Positions 58,469 to 64,000 of a DNA stretch of 64,000 bases are shown piece after piece (positions within the stretch are counted from its first letter, which is position 1; each line of letters opens with the position of its first letter). The notes beneath the pieces are model-generated. The model was not told the origin of the DNA. It saw only the letters and a program-made list of their open reading frames with translations, and did not search any database. Source of the DNA: Dyella_A sp049445995 (GTDB taxonomy: Bacteria > Pseudomonadota > Gammaproteobacteria > Xanthomonadales > Rhodanobacteraceae); contig NZ_JBMSDZ010000004.1 in NCBI RefSeq assembly GCF_049445995.1, positions 1 through 64,000 on the forward strand, in the 5' to 3' direction. The translations under genes were made by a program, and so were the position numbers.

Positions 58469-58529
58469 CTACTAAAACTATAGTTGACAACTCCGATGAC
58501 TGACCTAGTATCTACTACAACTCTAGTAG
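58469..58529 (+). promoter_or_regulatory. blaI promoter with two operator-like inverted repeats
   Basis: TTGACA (58484-58489) and TAGTAT (58506-58511) are spaced by 16 bases. Two sites with the same 6-6-6 layout flank them: CTACTA, AAACTA, TAGTTG (58469-58486) and CTACTA, CAACTC, TAGTAG (58512-58529). They resemble the TACTA-type BlaI/MecI operators, so autoregulation is likely. Confidence 0.75.
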
Positions 58530-58548
58530 ACGAGGGTGGGTGGACGTC

Positions 58549-58926
58549 ATGAAGATCTCTCTCACCGACCGCGAGGCCGACGTGATGCAGGCGCTGTGGG
58601 AGCGCGGCGCATCGACCGTGGCCGAGGTACGCGAACACCTCGCCGATCCGCTGGCCTACACCACCGTGCTGACCGTGCTGCGCACGCTGGAGGCCAAGGA
58701 CTACGTCGGTCACGAGGAAGCCGGTCGCGGCCATCGCTTCTTCGCCACCGTCAAACAGCAGGCGGCGCGCAAGAACGCCGTGCAGCACCTCACCGACAAA
58801 CTGTTCAAGGGTTCCACCGAGCTGTTGTTCTCGCACCTGGTCTCCGAGCAGAAGCTCGGCGCCGACCAGCTCGCCCGCATGCGTCAACTGCTGGCCGACC
58901 ACGCGGACAAGGAGAAGCCGGAATGA
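58549..58926 (+). CDS. blaI: BlaI/MecI/CopY-family repressor
   Basis: The 125-residue winged-helix repressor starts with a DREADVMQALWERG helix and has the recognition part AYTTVLTVLRTLEAKDYV, followed by the dimerisation helix. BlaI normally represses a beta-lactamase and its sensor until BlaR1 cleaves it. Start ATG 58549 was preferred to GTG 58540. The next gene overlaps by four bases (ATGA) but is truncated, so inactivation by the usual sensor cannot occur from this locus. Confidence 0.92.
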   Translation: MKISLTDREADVMQALWERGASTVAEVREHLADPLAYTTVLTVLRTLEAKDYVGHEEAGRGHRFFATVKQQAARKNAVQHLTDKLFKGSTELLFSHLVSEQKLGADQLARMRQLLADHADKEKPE

Positions 58927-59000
58927 TCGCCTGGATGATCTACGCCACGCTGCTGGCGCTGGCGCTGAGCGCGGCTGCGTTCACCGCCGAACGCGCGGTA
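58923..59000 (+). pseudogene. Truncated BlaR1/M56-type sensor peptidase
   Basis: ATG 58923 overlaps the blaI stop codon. The first 25 residues (MIAWMIYATLLALALSA, then AAFTAERA) form the first membrane helix of an M56/BlaR1 sensor. After about 58994 the sequence no longer matches, and the frame runs on as nonsense-like Arg/Gly-rich codons to 59225, antisense to the YceI gene. The sensor domain, protease motif and penicillin-binding part are all missing, so a deletion joined this start to downstream sequence. Confidence 0.75.
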
Positions 59001-59613
59001 CCCGGGCAGCATCAAGGCGCTGAAGCTCCTGCTGCGCGATCCCGTCGACGGTGCCGGCATGAGCAAGGACCTGGCGGAGGTTCAGATGCGCGGCCACGAT
59101 CACCTCGTCGGCGATCACCGAGGTGTCGGCGTAATCCCCGCCGCCCACGCCGAAGTCCAGCCGCTTCACCGTGCCCTTCACGTCGAGGGTGGCGTGGTTG
59201 CCGTTGGGTTCGAAGTCGACGGTGAGGCTGACCGGCCTGGTCACGCCGTGCAGGGTGAGGTTGCCGTCGGCGATCACCTTGCCGCCGTCCTGGTGGAACG
59301 CGGTGGTGACGAAGTGCGCCTTGGGAAACTTGGCGACATCGAAGAAATCGCTGCCGGGCAGGGCGCTGTCGCGGTCGCTGTCGCCGGTCCTGGCGCTGGC
59401 GAGGTCTACCGTGACGTCGAACTTCGACGCGTCGAGGTGCGCGGCGTCGTAGGCGATGGCGGCATCGAACTTCTCGAAGTGGCCGTCGAAGCCGGAGCCC
59501 TGGAAGTAGCCGTGGAAGGCGAGCGTGCTGCCGGTGGGCTGCACGGTGTAGTCGGTAGCGGCGACCAGGCCCGGCAGGGTCAGTGCGAGGGCGATCAGGG
59601 CGAGACGTTTCAT
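58981..59613 (-). CDS. YceI-family exported protein with an odd C-terminus
   Basis: The 210-residue protein has a signal peptide (about 1-19, ending VAA) and the YceI barrel, including TDYTVQPTGSTLAFHG, TLHGVTRPVSLTV and FGVGGGDYADTSVIADEV. Normal family members stop soon after VIVAAHLNL; here another 31 residues follow (from about 59075 to 58981), antisense to the blaR1 fragment. The end seems to have been altered by the deletion that also truncated blaR1. ATG 59613 has AAGGA eight bases upstream. It is the last gene of a YceI, cytochrome b561, YceI operon. Confidence 0.88.
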   Translation of the reverse strand: MKRLALIALALTLPGLVAATDYTVQPTGSTLAFHGYFQGSGFDGHFEKFDAAIAYDAAHLDASKFDVTVDLASARTGDSDRDSALPGSDFFDVAKFPKAHFVTTAFHQDGGKVIADGNLTLHGVTRPVSLTVDFEPNGNHATLDVKGTVKRLDFGVGGGDYADTSVIADEVIVAAHLNLRQVLAHAGTVDGIAQQELQRLDAARVPRVRR

Positions 59614-59632
59614 GGGAAGGTTCCTTGGGTTC

Positions 59633-60187
59633 TCAGTCGCGCGGCCGGCCGAACGGCAGCATCCGGCGCAGCACGTTGTCGTGGTCGAACACGTGGTGCT
59701 TGAGCGCGGCGCCGACATGCGCCACCAGCACCAGCAGCAGCGCCCAGAACAAGAGCTCGTGCACCTCGTGCGCGACCTTGGCCAGCTCCTCGTTCCTGGC
59801 GGCGATGGCCGGCAGGTTGAACAGCTTGAAGTACTGCAGCGGAAAGCCGCGCAGCGAATTGAACCACCAGCCGGTGAGCGGCAGCGCCGCGATCATCAGG
59901 TACAGCACGCCGTGCACGGCGTGCGCCGCGAGCTGCTGCCAGCGCGGGCCGGGCTCGTCCCTGGGGCGGCGGTCGAACGCGCGCCAGACAAGGCGCAGCG
60001 CGAACAGCGCCAGCACGGTGAGGCCGATCGACTTGTGCCAGGCGTACACGCTGATCTTGCTCATCGACGGCGTCATGCCGGTCATCAGCAGACCCCACAC
60101 GCCGTTGACCAGGATCGCCAGCGCCATGATCCAGTGGAAGAACTTGGCGACGCTGCCCCACTGGCGGTCGGTGCTGCGAAGGCTCAT
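59633..60187 (-). CDS. Cytochrome b561-type di-heme membrane protein
   Basis: The 184-residue protein has four membrane helices and conserved heme-ligating histidines in FFHWIMAL (H18), YAWHKSIGL, AHAVHGVLYL and VHELLFWALL. This is the bacterial cytochrome b561 (CybB/YceJ) type, which passes electrons with quinones; in E. coli YceJ lies next to YceI. The start overlaps the stop codon of the upstream YceI gene (ATGA at 60184-60187), so the genes are coupled. Confidence 0.93.
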   Translation of the reverse strand: MSLRSTDRQWGSVAKFFHWIMALAILVNGVWGLLMTGMTPSMSKISVYAWHKSIGLTVLALFALRLVWRAFDRRPRDEPGPRWQQLAAHAVHGVLYLMIAALPLTGWWFNSLRGFPLQYFKLFNLPAIAARNEELAKVAHEVHELLFWALLLVLVAHVGAALKHHVFDHDNVLRRMLPFGRPRD

Positions 60188-60813
60188 GGCTTGTCCTGCG
60201 AGGTGGAGGAAGCGCCGGGGGCGGCGCCGTCGTCGCGGATCGCCTCGATCTCCAGCCGCACCAGCACCTGGTCGCCGATGGAGTTGGCGAAGGCGGTGAT
60301 GCCGAAGTCGCGCCGGTCCAGCGCGGCGGTGGCGGAGAAGCCGGCGACGGTGTGCAGGCCGAAGATGGTGCGGGCGAGCCGGTTGAACTGGAACGGCACG
60401 TCCACGGCCTTCGTCACGCCGCGCAGAGTGAGCTGGCCGTGGATCACGCCGTGGCTGGCGTCGGTGCGTTCCACCGAGGTGCTGGCGAAGTGCGCGTAGC
60501 GGTGGCCGGCGGCATCGAGCAGGGACGGCTTGAGCACCGCCTTGGTCCAGTCGGCGTCGCCCATGTCCAGGCTGTCGAGGTCGATGTCCAGCGCGGTGGC
60601 CGAGTTCTCCCAGTGCTCCGGATCGAAGCGCAGCCAGCCCCTGGCGATGTGGAGGCGGCCCCACGGCCGCGAGTAGCCGTCGTGGGTGATGTTGAAGAGC
60701 ACCTGGCTGTGCACGGTGTCGAAGCGGTAGCTCTCGCTGCCGGCGCGGACCGGAGCGGCGGCACCGAGCGCAAGGGCGGCGAGGGCGATCCATGCGGGAA
60801 GGCGCGACGTCAT
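60184..60813 (-). CDS. YceI-family exported protein, first of the b561 operon
   Basis: The 209-residue protein has a signal peptide (about 1-24, ending VRA) and a YceI barrel with YRFDTVHSQVLFNITHDGYS, TLRGVTKAVDVPF and DRRDFGITAFANSIGDQV. It ends with a Ser/Gly/Ala-rich tail. It is the promoter-proximal gene of the YceI, cytochrome b561, YceI set, which may handle an isoprenoid quinone-like ligand with electron transfer. ATG 60813 was chosen at the signal peptide. Confidence 0.93.
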   Translation of the reverse strand: MTSRLPAWIALAALALGAAAPVRAGSESYRFDTVHSQVLFNITHDGYSRPWGRLHIARGWLRFDPEHWENSATALDIDLDSLDMGDADWTKAVLKPSLLDAAGHRYAHFASTSVERTDASHGVIHGQLTLRGVTKAVDVPFQFNRLARTIFGLHTVAGFSATAALDRRDFGITAFANSIGDQVLVRLEIEAIRDDGAAPGASSTSQDKP

Positions 60814-60913
60814 GGCGAAAGTCTGGCCGAAGATCGATGTGGGTTCCAGCGCGGCGGGTGGAACAGATTGTCTCGCCGGCACCCCCCCCGGCGGCCGCTG
60901 CTGCACGGACTGA

Positions 60914-61428
60914 GAGCGTGTCGACAAAATAAACAAATCTGTAGAATCTGCCGTAGATCTCACGAGCGGACGGTTCTCATGGAGCAAAAGAAGCGCGGTG
61001 ACGTAAAGCGCGGGCGCAAGCCGGCGTTGAACGAAGATCATGTGAAGGCCTTGCGTGCCATCGTGCGCGAGCATCCGCACTCGCCCCTGGACGAGGTGAC
61101 TCGCGAACTGGCGCGACGCACCGGAACGCATGTCTGCGCGGCGACCGTGCGAACGACCCTGCGAAAAGCGGGTATCCGCAAGAAGGTCAAAGGGCGCAAG
61201 CGCCACCTCGTGGTGGACACGCTGGGCTTGCTGCTGGCGGTGACCGTCACCGCGGCCAGCGTGCAGGACGCTGGGTGGTCGAGCGTACCCATGCGTGGAA
61301 CGAGCGCGCCCGCCGCCTGATGGCGCACCACGACCGTTCGTCATGGGCACCGGTGGCTTGGGTTTGGCTGGTCGAGGCGCGTATCCTTGCTACCAGACTC
61401 GCAAGCTGATTATTTTGTCAACACCCTC
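60914..61428. mobile_element. Internally deleted IS5-type insertion sequence, 515 bp
   Basis: Terminal inverted repeats of 19 bp, GAGCGTGTCGACAAAATAA (60914-60932) and the complement ending at 61428, match at 17 of 19 positions. TGA flanks both ends (60911-60913 and 61429-61431), a 3-bp target duplication of the TNA type used by part of the IS5 family. The inside holds fragments of transposase only, so the element cannot move on its own. Confidence 0.8.
60979..61409 (+). pseudogene. Chimeric, broken transposase gene
   Basis: From ATG 60979 the first 70 or so residues (RKPALNEDHVKALRAIV and CAATVRTTLRKAGIRKK) resemble the helix-turn-helix head of IS630-type transposases. Then GRKRHLVVDTLGLLLAV and VTAASVQDAG match the IS5-type core. 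A deletion and frameshift follow, and the other frame continues WVVERTHAWNERARRLMAHH, the IS5-type C-terminal end, to a stop at 61409. The catalytic DDE middle is missing. Confidence 0.75.
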
Positions 61429-61473
61429 TGAACCCGGCGGCCCGTTCTCCGTCACGTCCGTTCTCCCCACGAA

Positions 61474-61505
61474 AAAGGCCACGCCCGTCGCCGGGCGTGG
61501 CCTTT
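61474..61505 (-). terminator. Terminator of the endonuclease gene
   Basis: AAAGGCCACGCCC (61474-61486), loop GTCGCC, and the complement (61493-61505) form a perfect 13-bp stem, with a T run on the minus strand. It is 22 bases after the endonuclease stop. Confidence 0.93.
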
Positions 61506-61527
61506 GCCTTTACGGCTTGCGACAAGA

Positions 61528-64000
61528 TCAGTGCACGCGGTGGCCGTGGCCGATCACGATCGACGGATCGAGCAGCTCCACCACGAACCCATCATGGTCG
61601 GAGGCGCCGATCGCCTTGGTCGCATCGGTGGCCGAGGCGGCATCGTCCAGCGTCTGCGCCGGCGCATCGAGGTTGCCGCGGCCGTACTGCATGCGCATGA
61701 AGCGCAGGCGCGCCGGCCAGTTCAGCAGGGCGTGGTCGAGTACCTGGAAGGTCGGTACCGAGCGGCCGGAGTTGCCCGAGCCGGCCCTGGTGTAACCCTG
61801 GATCTCGCCGAAGTTCTGCGTGAACTGGAACGAGTAGCGGTCGTTGTACGGCACCGAATCGACGGCGTTCCACAGTGCCGGATGCACGATGTTCGGGCCA
61901 CCGAGCTTGAGCAGGTTCTCGCTGTCCCGGTAGCGGCCGCAGATCAGCCCGACCATGTCGACGAAGCCGTCGCTGAACTGGTACGCGTTGAAGTCGCCCA
62001 CCACCATCAGCGGGGTCAGCGGCGAGGCCTGCTGCAGCGCCTGCACCTGGCGGGCGATCGACCTGGCCTGCTCGAAGCGCTTGGCGCGGTCGCGGTCGGC
62101 GGAGCTGCCGGTCTTGTCCACGTTCTGGCGCGCCTTGGTGTGCACCGCGATCACCTGGAACCGCATCAGGCCGGCCTGGGCGGTCAGCAGCAGCGGCGGG
62201 TGGTCGTGGATGTACGCGGTCTGGCCGTTGTCGTCCCAGGTTTCGTCGGCTGCCAGCTGGCGTACCGACAGCACCTTCACCCGATCGGTGCGCACCAGGA
62301 AGCCGACGTCGATGCCGCTGGGGTCGTGGCCTTCCATCAGGTAGGCGTCGTAGCTGGCGTGGTAGTCGTCGCCGAGCTGCTTGGCCAGGCCCTGAAGCAG
62401 GGCAAGGTTCTTCACTTCCTCCAGCGAGACCACGTCGGGCAGGCGCAGCACCGAGCCGATGTACGCGGCGAGCCGCTGCGTCTTGAGTTGCACCTCGGCG
62501 GCGGTCGGCTCCGTGCTGCCGCCGCTGCAGGTATAGGTGGTGTCGAACGTGGTGTCGCAGAAGCGCTCGGTGTTGAGCGCGCCCACGCTCAAGGCCACCG
62601 GCGGCGCCTTGTCCACCGCGCGTGGCAGCTCCACCGCATGCTTCAGCTTGAACTTCGTCGGGATCAGCGTGTACGCGCCGAAGTCGTAGGAGATCACGCC
62701 CTCGGCCTCGAACGTCGAGCCGGCATTGAACGGGGTATTCAGCGGCACCGCGCCGAAATCGGCGGTGTTCATCTTGAACACCTCGGGGTTGCCGTCCCAG
62801 TTGGGCAGGCTCACGCTGTCGGGCACCGGCACGCCGTAGACCACGCCCGGCTCGCGCAGCGAGCGCAGGCCGCTGGCGGTGATGCTGACTTCCGCGAACG
62901 GCTCGCCGCTGAAGCGCTTGTTGCCGGTGTTGATCATGCCGTGGGACACCTTCACCCGCATGCTGATGAAGCACTGGAAGTTGGTGGCGCCGCACGAGAG
63001 GTGCTGCGGGTCGGAGGAGGGCGTGCTGGCGTCGAACCTGACCGCTTTCGGCAGTTCCGCGTCGTGCGAGACGACGTTGACCACCGGGTTCTTCAGTTCG
63101 GTCAGGTGGTAGTAGTTGTCCACCACCGCATCCACGTCCACCACGTCACCGATGGCGACGGTGGGCGCGCTGCCGGTGAACACGTAGACGCCGTTGGAGG
63201 TCAGCGGATCGGCGTCGGCGCGGCGGTCCGGCGTCTGCATGGTGAAGCCGGCCGGACCCACCGCGGTGACGATGTTGCCGTGGGTGAGCACGGTCTTGCC
63301 CAGCAGCGGCGAGGTCTGCTCGCGGCCCTGGATCTGCCAGATCTCGGCGTCGACCGGAATGTCGTACAGGATCGCGCCGATCGCGCTGTCGCGCGCCAGC
63401 GTGTAGCCGCCCGAGGGGTTGCTCAGGGTCACGTGGAAGGCGCGGTCGGTCTTGCCGACGGTGCTGCCGTGCACGGTGACGTTGAAGCTGGTGCTGCTCT
63501 GGCCCGGGGCGACGGTGAGGTCGGTGTCGAGCGCGTCGTAGTCGCCGGCGCTGGCCGAGGCGGTGTCGTCGGCGGTGGCCACGTGCACCGTGATGCCGCT
63601 GCCGGCCGGTGCCGGCTGGGACAGCGTGACGGTGAACGGCATCGCCACGTCGGTCGCGCCGCGCACGGTGGCGCTGGCATCGGCGATCGACACGCTGGCC
63701 CCCATCGCCACGCACGGGCTGGCGCTGTTGCTGGGGGCGCTGGGGCTGAGCAGCACGAAGTCGGCGCTGTTGTCGCCGCTGTCGTCGGGCAGCCCGGCGG
63801 CGTTCGTGCTGCGCACGTAGGACTGGTCGGCGTTGCTGCTGCCCAGCGAGGCCAGCGGCGTGCCTTCCTGGTAGGCCGAGCCGGAGCTCAGGCCGACCTG
63901 GTCGACGATCGTGCCGGCGCTGTCGAGGATCGCCAGGCCGCCGGTATCGGTGATGCCGGTGCTGTAGGTGAGGTCGCCCGCCACGCTGCCGGAGTAGCCG
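61528..64000 (-). CDS. ExeM/NucH-type extracellular endonuclease, C-terminal part
   Basis: About 823 residues are visible; the start lies beyond the window edge. In order there is a lamin-tail-like domain (GGLAILDSAG), a Calx-beta domain at about 95-210, an OB-like region around 220-330, and an endonuclease/exonuclease/phosphatase domain at about 490-800. The last has VVSLEEVKNLALLQGL, VVGDFNAYQF and the C-terminal GASDHDGFVVEL with the catalytic Asp-His pair. This is the layout of secreted ExeM/NucH nucleases that degrade extracellular DNA. The C-terminal sequence lacks a sorting tail seen in some relatives. Confidence 0.9.
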   Translation of the reverse strand, partial: GYSGSVAGDLTYSTGITDTGGLAILDSAGTIVDQVGLSSGSAYQEGTPLASLGSSNADQSYVRSTNAAGLPDDSGDNSADFVLLSPSAPSNSASPCVAMGASVSIADASATVRGATDVAMPFTVTLSQPAPAGSGITVHVATADDTASASAGDYDALDTDLTVAPGQSSTSFNVTVHGSTVGKTDRAFHVTLSNPSGGYTLARDSAIGAILYDIPVDAEIWQIQGREQTSPLLGKTVLTHGNIVTAVGPAGFTMQTPDRRADADPLTSNGVYVFTGSAPTVAIGDVVDVDAVVDNYYHLTELKNPVVNVVSHDAELPKAVRFDASTPSSDPQHLSCGATNFQCFISMRVKVSHGMINTGNKRFSGEPFAEVSITASGLRSLREPGVVYGVPVPDSVSLPNWDGNPEVFKMNTADFGAVPLNTPFNAGSTFEAEGVISYDFGAYTLIPTKFKLKHAVELPRAVDKAPPVALSVGALNTERFCDTTFDTTYTCSGGSTEPTAAEVQLKTQRLAAYIGSVLRLPDVVSLEEVKNLALLQGLAKQLGDDYHASYDAYLMEGHDPSGIDVGFLVRTDRVKVLSVRQLAADETWDDNGQTAYIHDHPPLLLTAQAGLMRFQVIAVHTKARQNVDKTGSSADRDRAKRFEQARSIARQVQALQQASPLTPLMVVGDFNAYQFSDGFVDMVGLICGRYRDSENLLKLGGPNIVHPALWNAVDSVPYNDRYSFQFTQNFGEIQGYTRAGSGNSGRSVPTFQVLDHALLNWPARLRFMRMQYGRGNLDAPAQTLDDAASATDATKAIGASDHDGFVVELLDPSIVIGHGHRVH

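Overview
The window is 64 kb of GC-rich chromosome with dense bacterial gene packing. The gene repertoire points to a gammaproteobacterium of the Xanthomonadales (Lysobacterales), most likely a Rhodanobacteraceae relative such as Rhodanobacter or Dyella. The evidence is a large TonB-dependent receptor, the metX-metB-hom operon, GTP-type PEP carboxykinase, several YceI/cytochrome b561 genes, and intergenic hairpin repeats typical of that group. This is inferred from gene content; there is no rRNA in the window. No tRNA, rRNA or CRISPR array was recognised.

Layout. 1-125: start of an insertion-sequence transposase cut by the window edge. 268-6300: TonB-like protein, serine beta-lactamase-like hydrolase, GMC oxidoreductase, MFS/nucleotide-exchanger-like transporter, CBS-domain protein. 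6331-6655: two palindromic repeats. 6682-9480: glycosyltransferase, mtgA, hslO (Hsp33). 9494-15566: GAF-GGDEF-EAL protein, an exported protein of unknown function, and an ECF sigma / anti-sigma / DUF4097 operon. 15677-21677: pckG, then a TetR regulator divergent from an alpha/beta hydrolase-fadE operon. 21877-27971: a four-gene signalling operon (hybrid kinase, cheR, cheB, REC-GGDEF). 28125-31949: prfC, then a degenerate accessory stretch with hairpin repeats, a broken AlbA-like gene, a duplicated and frameshifted end of an M20 peptidase gene, and a TumE-type toxin-antitoxin pair. 31950-42738: intact M20 peptidase, TonB-dependent receptor, a stand-alone EF-G, fatty-acid desaturase, DUF1304, 2OG-Fe(II) dioxygenase, CysK-like enzyme. 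42835-46593: the methionine operon metX-metB-hom. 46600-49004: YceI and an amino-acid permease. 49130-54646: type III restriction-modification with a divergent XRE regulator. 54893-60813: sdaA, glutaredoxin-like protein, AraC-DMT transporter, BlaI with a truncated partner, and YceI-cytochrome b561-YceI. 60914-61428: a small decayed insertion sequence. 61528-64000: the end of an extracellular endonuclease.

How parts work together. The methionine operon has two apparent control layers: tandem AGACGTCT boxes abutting the -35 element, and a SAM-I riboswitch whose transcript continues into a hairpin that buries the metX Shine-Dalgarno. The type III RM genes face an XRE regulator, with two near-identical 15-bp operator-like sites between them, a layout resembling controller-protein control of RM systems. 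The hybrid-kinase operon joins a histidine kinase to CheB/CheR and a diguanylate cyclase without any CheA or receptor nearby. The fadE operon looks controlled by the divergent TetR protein through a site overlapping its promoter.

The strongest leads are the metX leader, the RM regulator with its operator pair, and a palindromic repeat inserted in frame inside the hom coding sequence. All calls come from reading the sequence; no search or folding program was run.
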